Origin: an uncultured Stenotrophomonas sp.
GTDB lineage: Bacteria; Pseudomonadota; Gammaproteobacteria; Xanthomonadales; Xanthomonadaceae
DNA: 64,000 nt
Reading direction: 5' to 3'
Assembly (NCBI RefSeq): GCF_945952405.1
Contig: NZ_CAMFIA010000009.1
Span: 1 to 64,000, forward strand
Shown here: positions 8,098 to 16,906 of the stretch, piece after piece
How the letters are laid out: each line of letters begins with the position of its first letter
Position numbering within the stretch: the stretch's first letter is position 1
Position numbers and translations under genes: made by a program
The notes under the pieces: model-generated
What the model was told of the DNA's origin: nothing
Databases searched by the model: none
Seen by the model: the letters and a program-made list of their open reading frames with translations, nothing else

Positions 8098-8601
8098 ATG
8101 GAAGCAGTGGCGCTGTTCGGGCGGGATGCGGTGCTGATCGGTGTGGGCGCGACCGCGGTGATGGATCTGTGGGCGCTGCTGCAGCGGCGGCTGTTCGGCA
8201 TTCCTTCGCTGGATTTCGCCATGGTCGGTCGCTGGCTGGGCCATCTGCGGCGTGGCCGCTTCCGCCATGACGGGATAGGCCGCTCGGCACCCGTTCGTGG
8301 CGAGCGTGTGCTGGGGTGGGCCGCGCACTATGTGATCGGGGTGATCTTTGCCGGCCTGCTGCTGGCGTGGGTTGGCGTTGGGTGGGCGCGTGCGCCGACC
8401 CTGCTGCCGGCGCTGACCTTCGGCATTGTCAGCGTGGCCGCGCCGTTCTTCAACCTGCAACCGGGCATGGGTGCAGGCATTGCTGCTTCGCGCACGCCCG
8501 CGCCGGGCAAGGCGCGCCTGCGCAGCCTGGTCGCGCACAGCGTATTCGGCCTGGGCCTGTATCTGGCTGCGTGGCTGCTGGCCGCGGCTGATGCGGGATG
8601 A
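8098..8601 (+). CDS. DUF2938-family membrane protein
   Basis: 167 residues with about four hydrophobic helices (near 8-24, 75-95, 100-120, 142-162). It matches what I know of the DUF2938 family, small inner-membrane proteins of unknown function. The start at ATG 8098 has an AAGGTGG ribosome-binding site a few bases upstream; a TTG at 8083 is less likely. Its stop overlaps the APH(3') start as ATGA, and it shares a promoter region with the ArsR-rhodanese gene, so it may be under that regulator. Confidence 0.75.
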   Translation: MEAVALFGRDAVLIGVGATAVMDLWALLQRRLFGIPSLDFAMVGRWLGHLRRGRFRHDGIGRSAPVRGERVLGWAAHYVIGVIFAGLLLAWVGVGWARAPTLLPALTFGIVSVAAPFFNLQPGMGAGIAASRTPAPGKARLRSLVAHSVFGLGLYLAAWLLAAADAG

Positions 8602-9446
8602 GCGAGAATCAGTCCAGGCACCCGCAGCGGAACTCCCCCGGAATGGAAGCAACACACGTGCACATGCAGGACATGCCGCTGCCACGGGCCTGGCAGGAAG
8701 CCCTGGCCGATGCGCGCATCGAACGGCAGTCGATCGGCGTTTCGCGCGCGGACGTCGCCCGTGTGCGGCGCCGCGGGCAGGCCGATGCGTTCCTGAAGTC
8801 GGAGGTGATCGATGCCTTCAGCGAACTGGGCGATGAAATCGTGCGGCTGCGTTGGCTGCAGGCGCATGGCCAGCCCGCGCCGATCGTGATGGATACCGCC
8901 GAGGAAGCAGGCAGGCGCTGGTTGCTGATGAGTGCTTTGCCGGGTCGCGATCTGGCCTCGGTGCCCGAGCTCGCCCCCCGGCGGGTGGTGGAACTGTTGG
9001 CCGACGCGCTGCGTGGCCTGCATGCAATGCCGACCTCAGGTTGCCCGTTTGACCAGCGCCTGGCCTTGCGCCTGCAGGCCGCACAGGCGCGGGTCGAGGC
9101 CGGCCAGGTGGATGCCGAAGACTTCGATGACGAACGCCTGGGGCAGAGCCCGCAGCAGGTGTTCGCCGAGTTGTGCGCGACGCGCCCCGACCACGAAGAC
9201 CGGGTGGTCAGCCATGGTGATGCCTGCCTGCCCAACCTGATGGTGTCTGGTGGGCACTTCAGCGGCTTCATCGATTGTGGGCGGCTGGGCGTTGCCGACC
9301 GTTACCAGGACCTGGCGCTGGCGGCGCGCAGCCTCGTCCACAACTTCGGCGATACCCGTTGGGTGACGCCGCTGTTCCAGCGCTATGGCATCGTCGCCGA
9401 TGAGCGGCGATTGGCGTTCTACCGCTTGCTCGACGAGTTCTTCTGA
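8598..9446 (+). CDS. aph(3')-IIc-like: Aminoglycoside 3'-phosphotransferase, APH(3')-II type
   Basis: The enzyme would phosphorylate the 3'-OH of kanamycin and neomycin-type drugs in the cytoplasm. Diagnostic APH(3') blocks are complete: SHGDACLPN with catalytic Asp208, then FSGFIDCGRLGVADRYQDLALA, and the terminal YRLLDEFF. S. maltophilia is known to carry a chromosomal aph(3')-IIc; this gene looks like that locus, but allele identity needs comparison. The start at 8598 is coupled by ATGA to the DUF2938 gene; ATG 8643 would give 267 residues, nearer the family's usual length of about 264-271. The first about 25 residues have no family match. Confidence 0.9.
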   Translation: MSENQSRHPQRNSPGMEATHVHMQDMPLPRAWQEALADARIERQSIGVSRADVARVRRRGQADAFLKSEVIDAFSELGDEIVRLRWLQAHGQPAPIVMDTAEEAGRRWLLMSALPGRDLASVPELAPRRVVELLADALRGLHAMPTSGCPFDQRLALRLQAAQARVEAGQVDAEDFDDERLGQSPQQVFAELCATRPDHEDRVVSHGDACLPNLMVSGGHFSGFIDCGRLGVADRYQDLALAARSLVHNFGDTRWVTPLFQRYGIVADERRLAFYRLLDEFF

Positions 9447-9795
9447 GGCAACAGGCGTGCGCGGAGTTGCAGTGGGCCATTGCCGGCGGCGGCCGCTGCG
9501 CTGAACTGCAACGCCACCGGTTCGGGGAGTACATCGAACAGGCGCACGCCGCCGCCCAGCAGAACCGGAAGCCAGGTCAGCACCAGTTCGTCCAGCAGCT
9601 GTGCCTGCACCGCCTGGCGGACCATGGCGCCGCCATCGACATAACCGATGGGGCCTGACCGGCAAGGGCAGCCTGCGCAGTTGGGTCGAAGCAGGGATGC
9701 GGCAGATGATCGCGCTGTTGCCACGGCGTTAGCTGCGGTGGGCGGGGGTGCAAACGGGTGGCCAGGACCAGGGCAGGCTGAACGCAGCCTGCCAC
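9419..9795 (-). pseudogene. Remnant of a RibD_C / dihydrofolate-reductase-like gene
   Basis: On the minus strand, about 9660-9419 reads IGYVDGGAMVRQA...LLDELVLTWLPVLLGGGVRLF, which is the C-terminal third of the RibD C-terminal-domain family (DHFR-like reductases). The preceding family block (LATRLHPRPP then an LAGQAPS turn) is found in another frame at about 9795-9660. So there is a frameshift near 9660, and the N-terminal Rossmann part is absent. The remnant overlaps the 3' end of aph. I call it a decayed gene; a sequencing error could explain the frameshift but not the missing N-terminus. Confidence 0.6.
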
Positions 9796-9818
9796 GCGTC
9801 CGCTTCATCTCTTTGAAG

Positions 9819-9836
9819 TGAACGATCGTTCGTTCA
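9819..9836. promoter_or_regulatory. TetR operator palindrome
   Basis: GAACGATCGTTC (9820-9831) is a perfect 12-bp palindrome inside TGAACGATCGTTCGTTCA, 12 bp before the start codon of the following tetR gene. TGAACGA...CGTTCA elements are typical of TetR-family autorepression sites. Confidence 0.65.
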
Positions 9837-9847
9837 GTATCTGCAGC

Positions 9848-10438
9848 ATGAGCCGAAACGACCGCAATGAGCAACGGGCCGCACTGATCCTGCAGGCGGC
9901 GCTGCAGTGCTTCCTTGCCAAGGGATTCCACCAGACCAGCATGCGTGACATCGCGCAGGCGGCGGGTGTCAGCCTGGGCAACCTGTACAACCATTTCCCC
10001 GGCAAGGAGGCGATCATCCTCGCGGTGGCCGTAGCCGAGAGCGAGGAGCTTGCGCCCTTGCTGCAGCAACTGGCGGCGGCCGATGGCGAGCGCGTGCAGG
10101 TGCTGGCCTTCCTGCAGGCGTTCCATGCACTGTGCCGGCAACCGGAATGGGCGATCCTCGCCGTTGAGGTGCTGGCCGAGAGTGCGCGCAACCGTGCCGT
10201 GGCCGAGGCGTTTGCAGGCAACCGGCAGCACCTGCAGCAGGTCCTGGCTGACGCCCTGCTGCGCATGGCGCAGCGCGAGCGCCGGCGTCCTGCGCTGGCC
10301 CCGGCACTGCAGGCGCAGGTGCTGCTGGATGCCATCGAAAGCGAGGCCCTGCGCCAGGGCCTGGGTGGTACAGGCGATGCTGGTGATACGGCGCTGGACC
10401 CGGGCCTGCTGGCGCTGTTGCTGGGGGCGCGTGCATGA
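9848..10438 (+). CDS. TetR/AcrR-family transcriptional regulator
   Basis: 196 residues. The HTH is RAALILQAALQCFLAKGFHQTSMRDIAQAAGVSLGNLYNHFPGKEAII (about 10-56). I use ATG 9848 (MSRNDRNEQ) because the palindromic operator lies upstream of it, whereas the earlier ATG at 9818 would place the operator inside the gene. The stop overlaps the DUF418 gene as ATGA, so the two form one operon, and the TetR probably controls it from the palindrome. Confidence 0.88.
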   Translation: MSRNDRNEQRAALILQAALQCFLAKGFHQTSMRDIAQAAGVSLGNLYNHFPGKEAIILAVAVAESEELAPLLQQLAAADGERVQVLAFLQAFHALCRQPEWAILAVEVLAESARNRAVAEAFAGNRQHLQQVLADALLRMAQRERRRPALAPALQAQVLLDAIESEALRQGLGGTGDAGDTALDPGLLALLLGARA

Positions 10439-11469
10439 GTGCCGTCGATCGGCGGCTGCATGGCCTGGATCTTGCGCGCTACCTGGCACTGGCCGGCATG
10501 GTGCTGGTCAACTTCCGGCTGGCGATGGCCGTGCCCGCGGAGGGCGACCGTTGGCTGGTGGGCTTCTTCCACCTGCTGGAAGGCAAGGCCTCGGCGACCT
10601 TCGTCACCCTGGCCGGGCTGGGCCTGGTGCTGGCCACGCAGAAACAGCGGTGGTGGCCGGCCAGCGTGCAGACCTGGCGGCGCGCGCTGTTCCTGCTGCT
10701 GCTGGGCCTGCTCAACCTGACCCTGTTCCCGGCCGACATCCTGCACTACTACGCGGTGTATTTCGCGTTGGCGGTGCTGTGGTTGCGGGCGTCGCCGCAG
10801 GTGTTGCTGGCCAGCATCGTCGGCCTGGCGGCCTGCTCGTTCTGGGCGCTGCTGCATTGGGACTACAGCCAGGGTTGGAACTGGCAGACGCTGGAGTACG
10901 CCGGCCTCTGGCAATGGCCGGGTGCGCTGCGCAACCTGCTGTTCAATGGTTTCCACCCGGTGCTGCCGTGGCTGTGCTTCTTCCTGCTGGGCATGCTGCT
11001 GGCGCGCCTGCAGCTGTCGCAAGCGCGGGTGCAGCACGCCTTGCTGGTGCTGGGCCTGCTGCTGCTCGCCGCTGGGCACGGTGTGCAGCAGCTCGCGCAG
11101 GGAACGCCGTGGCAGGCATGGTTGGGAACCCAGCCGATGCCGCCGGGGCCGGCCTATGTGCTCACCGGTGCAGGTGCGGCCTGCAGTGTCATCGCCACCT
11201 GCCTGTGGCTCACCCGTGCGTGGCCAGGAGATTGGCTGGAGCCGTTCACCGCGGCCGGGCGCATGACCCTGAGCCTGTATGCCGGTCATATCCTGCTCGG
11301 CATGGGCGCGCTGGAAAGCCTGGGCCTGCTCGATGGCAGCGCGTCGCTCGCGTCGGTGCTGTTGTGGGCGCTGCTGTTCCTGATGGTGGCCACGGCAGCG
11401 GCGTGGCTGTGGTCATGGCGATTCGCACGTGGGCCGTTGGAGGCGCTGATGCGGCGTATCACCAGCTAG
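10435..11469 (+). CDS. DUF418 / YeiB-like multi-pass membrane protein
   Basis: 344 residues with about 9-10 hydrophobic segments. The opening RRLHGLDLARYLALAGMVLVNF is characteristic of YeiB-like and HGSNAT-like acyltransferase-fold membrane proteins; the C-terminal region FTAAGRMTLSLYAGHILLGM matches DUF418. The biochemical role of the family is unsettled; acyl transfer across the membrane is the usual guess. It is translationally coupled (ATGA) to the preceding TetR gene, whose repression it probably shares. Confidence 0.8.
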   Translation: MSAVDRRLHGLDLARYLALAGMVLVNFRLAMAVPAEGDRWLVGFFHLLEGKASATFVTLAGLGLVLATQKQRWWPASVQTWRRALFLLLLGLLNLTLFPADILHYYAVYFALAVLWLRASPQVLLASIVGLAACSFWALLHWDYSQGWNWQTLEYAGLWQWPGALRNLLFNGFHPVLPWLCFFLLGMLLARLQLSQARVQHALLVLGLLLLAAGHGVQQLAQGTPWQAWLGTQPMPPGPAYVLTGAGAACSVIATCLWLTRAWPGDWLEPFTAAGRMTLSLYAGHILLGMGALESLGLLDGSASLASVLLWALLFLMVATAAAWLWSWRFARGPLEALMRRITS

Positions 11470-11568
11470 TCCCTGGGGCGCGCCGAAGCGATGTTGTGAC
11501 GGACATGTCTGTGTCGCGGCGAGCACATCTGCGATAGTGGCGGCAGGTAATACTTTCCGCTTGCATCC

Positions 11569-12573
11569 ATGTCATTCGCTTCGGCGCAGCATCTCGGCGA
11601 AGTTCTGCAGCAGTCCTACGGCATCACGGCCACCGCGGTGGTGCCACGCCCGGTTGGCGCCGACGCCAATGCCAGCGTGTATCGCGTGGATGCGCGGCGC
11701 GGGCAGTGGTGGTTGAAGTGCCGCACCTACCAGGTCGATCCGGCGGTCTGGGACAGCCTGCACTGGCTGCGCGGCACGCTGGGCATCGATGAGATCGTCG
11801 CGCCGTGGCCGGCGCTGACCGGTGGCGCTTCGGTGCAGCGCTGGGGCCTGCAGTTCACCCTGTTTCCCTACATCGAAGGCCAGTCCGGCTTTGAAGCTGC
11901 ACTGAGCCGCAAGCAGTGGCAACGGTTGGGTGAGGTGCTGCGACGCCTGCACGACGCCCGCCTGCCGCCGGAGCTGCAGCAGGCACTGCCGTGCGTGCGG
12001 ATGGAGACCGCTGCGCTGGAGACCCTCGGTGAATGGTTGGCCGGGCAGGGCCTGCCAGCGGCGCAGGATGGGCTGGGCCGTGCCTTCCTCTCGATCTGGG
12101 AGCAGCAGCACGCACGCATCGCCGCCCTGCATGCGCAGGCGGAACGGTTGCACGCTGCACTGCAGGAGGTTCCGGTCAACCCGCAGCTGTGCCATACCGA
12201 CCTGCATGCCGGCAACCTGCTGATGGGCAACGACGGTGGCCTGCACCTGATTGATTGGGATGGTCTGTCGCTGGCGCCGCGCGAGCGCGACCTGATGTTC
12301 ATCGGCGCCGCGGTGGGGGGGCGTTGGGGCCGTGAGCATCCGCTCGGATTCGAGGAGGGCTATGGCAGCGAACCGGCTGATCCGCGCTGGATCGCCTGGT
12401 ATCGGCATTGGCGCATCCTGCAGGACCTGATCGAGTTCCAGCAGGTATTGCTGGGTAGCGGTGCCGGCGAGCGTTCGCCGCAGCTGCGCCGGCAATCGCT
12501 GCACTACCTGGGCGAGCAGTTCGCACCAGGCAATGTGTTCGATGCGGCGGAGCGGGCGTATCGGGCGTTGTAG
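11569..12573 (+). CDS. APH-fold phosphotransferase, APH(9)-like
   Basis: 334 residues. The kinase-like core is evident: WWLKCRTY (ATP-binding Lys), LCHTDLHAGNLLM (Brenner catalytic motif, Asp near residue 208) and LHLIDWDGLSLAPRERDLMFIG (metal-binding Asp). The pattern, with DLHAGN followed by IDWD and PRERDLMF, resembles spectinomycin 9-phosphotransferases and related aminoglycoside kinases, but choline or sugar kinases share it. No resistance claim is made from sequence alone. It is monocistronic; the 99-bp upstream gap shows no clear operator. Confidence 0.75.
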   Translation: MSFASAQHLGEVLQQSYGITATAVVPRPVGADANASVYRVDARRGQWWLKCRTYQVDPAVWDSLHWLRGTLGIDEIVAPWPALTGGASVQRWGLQFTLFPYIEGQSGFEAALSRKQWQRLGEVLRRLHDARLPPELQQALPCVRMETAALETLGEWLAGQGLPAAQDGLGRAFLSIWEQQHARIAALHAQAERLHAALQEVPVNPQLCHTDLHAGNLLMGNDGGLHLIDWDGLSLAPRERDLMFIGAAVGGRWGREHPLGFEEGYGSEPADPRWIAWYRHWRILQDLIEFQQVLLGSGAGERSPQLRRQSLHYLGEQFAPGNVFDAAERAYRAL

Positions 12574-12634
12574 CGCCGTGCCCGCGCTCGGCTGCTGTTT
12601 GCGCCGCCATCGTTGATCCGGCGCGCAGCTGGCC

Positions 12635-12657
12635 ATCCACGCATCGCGTGGATCTAC
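12635..12657 (-). repeat. SMAG-like palindrome with GTAG tip
   Basis: Arms ATCCACGC (12635-12642) and GCGTGGAT (12646-12653) with a 3-nt loop, followed by CTAC (GTAG on the minus strand). The GTAG tip provides the TAG stop codon of the exporter gene at 12654. It resembles the SMAG repeats described in S. maltophilia. Confidence 0.65.
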
Positions 12658-13580
12658 TCGGCGGGCTTGGCGGCGGCCGAGGCTGCCGCGCTCGCTGCAC
12701 GCCGCGACAGCACGGCTTCGCGATGGGCGATGTAGGCGTTGGCGGCCAGGATGATGCCGGCGCCGATGAGGGTCCATCGATCCACGCTTTCGTTGAACAG
12801 CAGCCAGCCGAACAGGGTCACCAGCGGCAGCTGCAGGAAGCTGATCGGTGTCAGCGCCGAAACCTCGCCCAGGCGTAGCGCACGCGTCCACAGCAGCTGG
12901 CCAACGGTGCCGAGCACGCCGGTGGCGAGCAGCCACAGCCACGCCACGCCGGTTGGCCAGACCCAGACGAACATGGCCGGAACCAGCGACAGCGGCACCC
13001 AGAACACGTAGGTGTAGAGCACCACGGTGTCGGCACTGTCGATACGGGTCAGCTGCTTGATCTGGATCGCCACCAGTGAGCTGAGCAGAGCAGCGGCCAC
13101 GGCGACCAGGCTGCCTGCGGTGAAGCCGGCGGTGCCGGGACGCACGATCACCAGTACGCCGATGAAGCCGACCACCACCGCCGCCCAGCGGCGCACGCGC
13201 ACGGTCTCGCCCAGCCACAGCACGGCGGCGATGGTGACGAACAGGGGCGTGGAATAGGACAGGGAGACTGCCTGCGCCAACGGCAGGTGGCCCAGTGCCC
13301 AGAATGCGCACAGCATCGAGCCGAGGCCGATCGCACTGCGCACGAAGTAGCGTGGCAGCTGCTGCGTCCTCAGCGGCGCGTGGCCGGGGCGCAGCAGCAT
13401 CGGCAGCAGCGCCAGCAGGCCAAAGGCATTGCGGAAGAACGCCACTTCCTGGGTCGGCACGTAGCGCGTGGCATAGCGGATCGCCACCGCCATCAAGCCG
13501 AAGGCCATCGTGCTGCCCAGCATCAGCAGCGCCGCCCGCATCGGGGTGGCGCCGGAGGAGAAGGCGGGGCTGTTCACCAC
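12654..13580 (-). CDS. EamA/DMT-family permease
   Basis: 308 residues, with ten hydrophobic helices in two EamA halves (about 14-145 and 160-290). Typical features are the paired repeats and HREAVLSRR at the C-terminal cytoplasmic end. It is probably an inner-membrane exporter of metabolites or amino acids. The longest start is GTG 13580, overlapping the murB stop as GTGGTGA; ATG 13541 (MRAALLMLG) is an alternative right before TM1. It lies downstream of murB in the same direction, so it may be co-transcribed. The TAG stop derives from a palindromic repeat. Confidence 0.85.
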   Translation of the reverse strand: MVNSPAFSSGATPMRAALLMLGSTMAFGLMAVAIRYATRYVPTQEVAFFRNAFGLLALLPMLLRPGHAPLRTQQLPRYFVRSAIGLGSMLCAFWALGHLPLAQAVSLSYSTPLFVTIAAVLWLGETVRVRRWAAVVVGFIGVLVIVRPGTAGFTAGSLVAVAAALLSSLVAIQIKQLTRIDSADTVVLYTYVFWVPLSLVPAMFVWVWPTGVAWLWLLATGVLGTVGQLLWTRALRLGEVSALTPISFLQLPLVTLFGWLLFNESVDRWTLIGAGIILAANAYIAHREAVLSRRAASAAASAAAKPAE

Positions 13581-14635
13581 TGTGCGCCGAGCAGGCGGGG
13601 CTCCGGTTCGATCGGCACGCCGAATTTCTCCAGCACCGAGGCCGAAATGCGGCGCGCCAGCGCCAGCAGTTCAGCGCCACTGGCCGTGCCATGGTTGACC
13701 AGCACCAGCGCATGGCTTGGGGCCACGCCGGCATCACCTTCGCGGAAGCCCTTCCAGCCGCAGGACTCGATCATCCAGGCGGCGGAGACCTTGCGCTTGC
13801 CCTCCTGGTCGGAGGGAAACACCGGCAGCTCGGGGAAGTGCTGCAGCAGCACGTCGACCTGCTCCAGCGGCAGCACCGGGTTCTTGAAGAAGCTGCCGGC
13901 GTTGCCCAGTACGTCCGGGTCGGGCAGCTTGCGGCGGCGGATCGCAATCACCGCATTGGCCACGTCCACCGCACCGGGCAGCTCCACCCCCTGCGCCTGA
14001 AGTTCCTCGCGGATGCCGGCGTAATCCATGCGCAGGTCGTGCAGCAGCGGCAGCTTCAGTTCGATGGCGGTGATCAGGTAGCGGTCCATCTGCTGCTTGA
14101 ACACGCTGTCGCGGTAAGCGAAGCCACACTGCTCGTTGTCCAGCCGTACCCAGGCCTGCGCGTGGCAGTCCCAGGCTTCCACCGCCTGGATGAACTCGCC
14201 GACCTGCGCGCCATAGGCACCGATGTTCTGGATCGGCGCGGCACCGGCGGTGCCGGGAATCAAGGCCAGGTTCTCCAGCCCCGACAGGCCTTCCTGCAGC
14301 GACCACATCACCAGGCCATGCCAGGGGACGCCGGCGCCAGCGCGGATCACCGCATGGTCGGCGCGATGTTCCAGGAAGCTGATGTCGCGGTTGCCGAATA
14401 CCAGCACCGTGCCGGGCAGGTCCTCGGCGACCAGTACGTTGCTGCCACTGCCCAGCACCAGCAGCGGTCCGTTGGCCACCTCGGGCAGTCCCAGAACTTC
14501 GGGCAGCAGGGAGGCGTCGTGCAGTTCCAGCAGCTGTGCTGCGCTGGCCTGCACATGGAAGGTGTTCAGCGCCTGCAGCGGCGCATTGCGGGTGAGCGTC
14601 CAGCGCAGCGGCGCGGCGCCATCGACGGTATCCAT
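13574..14635 (-). CDS. murB: UDP-N-acetylenolpyruvoylglucosamine reductase
   Basis: 353 residues, type I MurB as in E. coli. It reduces UDP-GlcNAc-enolpyruvate to UDP-MurNAc with NADPH and FAD in cytoplasmic peptidoglycan precursor synthesis. FAD-binding segments are visible ([33 protein letters not shown]), and the catalytic Ser lies in [11 protein letters not shown], with the Glu region near IEPEP at the C-terminus. Start: ATG 14635; an in-frame GTG at 14647 overlaps the pyrD stop and would couple the genes. It follows pyrD in the same operon. Confidence 0.95.
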   Translation of the reverse strand: MDTVDGAAPLRWTLTRNAPLQALNTFHVQASAAQLLELHDASLLPEVLGLPEVANGPLLVLGSGSNVLVAEDLPGTVLVFGNRDISFLEHRADHAVIRAGAGVPWHGLVMWSLQEGLSGLENLALIPGTAGAAPIQNIGAYGAQVGEFIQAVEAWDCHAQAWVRLDNEQCGFAYRDSVFKQQMDRYLITAIELKLPLLHDLRMDYAGIREELQAQGVELPGAVDVANAVIAIRRRKLPDPDVLGNAGSFFKNPVLPLEQVDVLLQHFPELPVFPSDQEGKRKVSAAWMIESCGWKGFREGDAGVAPSHALVLVNHGTASGAELLALARRISASVLEKFGVPIEPEPRLLGAQW

Positions 14636-14643
14636 GGGCGCGC

Positions 14644-15699
14644 TCACAGCGGTGCCACCGCGCCGCGGCTCGGCGCTTCGCGGCGGCGGCGGATCGCCTC
14701 CACGCACTCGGAAACCAGGGCCGGGCCACGGAAGATCAGCCCGCTGTAGCACTGCACCAGCGCCGCACCGGCGGCCATCTTCGCCACCGCATCGGCACCG
14801 GACAGGATGCCGCCGACGCCGACCAGCGGTACCGATTCGGGTAGGCGCGAACGCAGGCGGCGCAGCACCAGGGTGGACTGCTCCAGCACCGGCGCACCGG
14901 ACAGGCCGCCGGCTTCATTGGCCAGCGGGTGGCCGGCCACCTTGCTGTGGTCGATGGTGGTGTTGGTGGCGATCACGCCGTCCACCTGCAGTTCGCCCAG
15001 CACCCGCGCGGCGGCGTCGATGTCACGGTCACTCAGGTCCGGCGCCACCTTCACCAGCATCGGCACGCGGCGGCCATGCGCGGCGGCGAGGTGTTCCTGG
15101 CGGTCGCGCAGCTGGCTGACCAGCTGGCGCAGCGCGGTTTCCTCCTGCAGCTCACGCAGCCCGGCGGTGTTGGGCGAGGAGATGTTGACGGTGATGTAGT
15201 CGGCCAGCGGATACACCTTGTCCAGGCAGGCGATGTAATCGTCCACGGCCCTTTCGTTGGGGGTGTCCTTGTTCTTGCCGATGTTGATGCCGAGCAGGCC
15301 GCGGCGGTTGCGCGCGCGCTCTACATTGCGCACCAGCGCATCCACGCCCGCATTGTTGAAGCCCATGCGGTTGATGATCGCGTTGTGCTCCGGCAGGCGG
15401 AACAGCCGGGGCTGCGGATTGCCGGCCTGCGGGCGCGGGGTGATGGTGCCGATCTCGACGAAGCCGAAGCCCAGCGCGAACAGCGCATCGATGTGCTCGC
15501 CGTTCTTGTCCAGCCCGGCGGCCAGGCCGACCGGATTGGGGAAGGTCAGCCCGAACACGGTACTCGGCATCGGCGCGATGCGTGCGGCCAGCAACGGCGT
15601 GGTGCCGGTGCGCCAGGCCAGGTCCAGTGCGGACAGGCCAAGGCCGTGGGCGCGCTCGGCGTCGAGCGAGAACAGGAAGGGGCGGGCAAGCGAATACAT
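14644..15699 (-). CDS. pyrD: Dihydroorotate dehydrogenase, class 2 (quinone)
   Basis: 351 residues. It oxidises dihydroorotate to orotate in pyrimidine synthesis and passes electrons to quinone at the inner membrane. The N-terminal about 40 residues form the class 2 membrane-associating helices ([20 protein letters not shown]). FMN and substrate motifs are [48 protein letters not shown] with the catalytic Ser, [25 protein letters not shown] and GVGGILSG. Nothing is missing. It lies upstream of murB and downstream of a methyltransferase gene (8-bp gap). Confidence 0.96.
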   Translation of the reverse strand: MYSLARPFLFSLDAERAHGLGLSALDLAWRTGTTPLLAARIAPMPSTVFGLTFPNPVGLAAGLDKNGEHIDALFALGFGFVEIGTITPRPQAGNPQPRLFRLPEHNAIINRMGFNNAGVDALVRNVERARNRRGLLGINIGKNKDTPNERAVDDYIACLDKVYPLADYITVNISSPNTAGLRELQEETALRQLVSQLRDRQEHLAAAHGRRVPMLVKVAPDLSDRDIDAAARVLGELQVDGVIATNTTIDHSKVAGHPLANEAGGLSGAPVLEQSTLVLRRLRSRLPESVPLVGVGGILSGADAVAKMAAGAALVQCYSGLIFRGPALVSECVEAIRRRREAPSRGAVAPL

Positions 15700-15707
15700 G
15701 CGTCGGT

Positions 15708-16478
15708 TCAGTCCAGCGTGCCGAGGAAGGCTCGGGTTCGATATTCAAAAGCGACCTGGCCGTCGACCGCGTGGGCGGCGAACAGGTCCTGCAGGGCGCT
15801 GATCATCGGCGCGTGGCGCGGATGATCGGCCTGCGGAGCATAGGAGGAGGACAGCAGGCGCCCGCGCAGCGCGTCGAAGTCCAGGTACTGCACGTTCGGC
15901 AGCTCGACCATGCCGCGCAGGCCGGTGCCGAACCAGGCCTGCATGGTGGCATCGTCCTGGTAGCGCTCGGCCACGGCGCTGTAGTCGGTGCCGAACTGCA
16001 GCAGCAGTTGTTCGTAGCCGACCAGGAACGGGCTGGCATCGAGCAGCCGCGAATTCCAGTAGATCAGTGCCTGGCCACCCGGGCGCAGGATGCGTTGCCA
16101 CTCGGCGCGCACCGCCACGGTATCGAACCAGTGGAACGCCTGCGCGACGCTGACCAGGTCGATGCTGGCGTCGGCCAGGCCGGTGGCCTCGGCGCGGCCG
16201 TCCACCGCACGGAACCGCGGATACTGCGGTGCCAGCCAGTGTTCCGCAGCGCCCCGCATGGCCGCATTGGGTTCGACCGCCACGACGGGATGTCCGCTGG
16301 CCAGGAACTGGCGGCTGGAGATGCCGGTGCCGGCGCCGATGTCGGCGACCTCGGCGGCAGGGCTGACGCCCATCGGGCCGTGCAGCCACTGCAGCAGGGC
16401 CGGCGGGTAGTCGGGCCTGTAGCGGACGTAGTCGGCAACGCGGCTGCTGAAGCGTTCAGTGCTGTCGGAGGCGGTCAT
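15708..16478 (-). CDS. Class I SAM-dependent methyltransferase
   Basis: 256 residues. Motif I is [17 protein letters not shown] (about residues 44-60), motif [12 protein letters not shown], then [27 protein letters not shown] and a post-motif [14 protein letters not shown]. This is the Methyltransf_11 pattern of the small-molecule methyltransferases; the substrate is not known. ATG 16478 lies 5 bp after the stop of the DUF4190 gene, so the two are coupled, and pyrD follows after 8 bp. Confidence 0.88.
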   Translation of the reverse strand: MTASDSTERFSSRVADYVRYRPDYPPALLQWLHGPMGVSPAAEVADIGAGTGISSRQFLASGHPVVAVEPNAAMRGAAEHWLAPQYPRFRAVDGRAEATGLADASIDLVSVAQAFHWFDTVAVRAEWQRILRPGGQALIYWNSRLLDASPFLVGYEQLLLQFGTDYSAVAERYQDDATMQAWFGTGLRGMVELPNVQYLDFDALRGRLLSSSYAPQADHPRHAPMISALQDLFAAHAVDGQVAFEYRTRAFLGTLD

Positions 16479-16483
16479 GGCGG

Positions 16484-16768
16484 TCAGTTCGAGACCGCCG
16501 CCAGCCATGCCAGGCCGCCGAAGAACAGGATGAAGACCAGCACCGCGGCGACCACCGCGCCGACCATTACCCAGCCCAGCACCAGCCCGGTGACGGCCAG
16601 GCCATCGCCTTCCAGTTCATGCGGGCGGCGGCGGATCTCGGCGCGGGCCATGTGGCCGGTGATGATGGCGACGATGCTGGCCACGAAGGGCAGGACGGTC
16701 CAGCTGGCGATGCCCATGACCAGGCTGACGACGGCCAGGGCGCTTGTCTGTCGGGGTGCCACGCTCAT
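16484..16768 (-). CDS. DUF4190-type small membrane protein
   Basis: 94 residues with two hydrophobic helices (about 10-38 and 55-88) joined by a polar loop (GHMARAEIRRRPHELEGDGLA). This layout, helix, GHxARxEIRR loop, G-L-A-x-T-G-L helix, is that of DUF4190 proteins. A strong Shine-Dalgarno AGGAGG lies 6 bp before ATG 16768, which settles the start. It is the first gene of the run leading to methyltransferase, pyrD and murB. Function unknown. Confidence 0.82.
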   Translation of the reverse strand: MSVAPRQTSALAVVSLVMGIASWTVLPFVASIVAIITGHMARAEIRRRPHELEGDGLAVTGLVLGWVMVGAVVAAVLVFILFFGGLAWLAAVSN

Positions 16769-16846
16769 CGGGGTCCTCCTTGGCAGTGTGCACATGATAG
16801 TGCCTCTGCCACGGCAATCCCATGCCTGGCGGCTACGATGGCAGGC

Positions 16847-16894
16847 GTCGACCTGGGTCGACGAAAGGCACGCCAACCCAGGTTGGCGCGCTAC
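16847..16894 (-). repeat. Two palindromes, SMAG-like with GTAG tip
   Basis: GTCGACC-TG-GGTCGAC (16847-16862) and CGCCAACC-CA-GGTTGGCG (16871-16888), the second followed by CTAC at 16891-16894. Both are perfect. They fill the gap between the SDR stop (16907) and the DUF4190 start (16768) and may serve as terminator or mRNA stabiliser. Confidence 0.6.
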
Positions 16895-16906
16895 CGGGGG
16901 ACGATG

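Noticed and set aside
9805..11289. Minus-strand open frame of 494 codons
   Set aside because: Antisense to the TetR and DUF418 genes, which have clear motifs and an ATGA junction.
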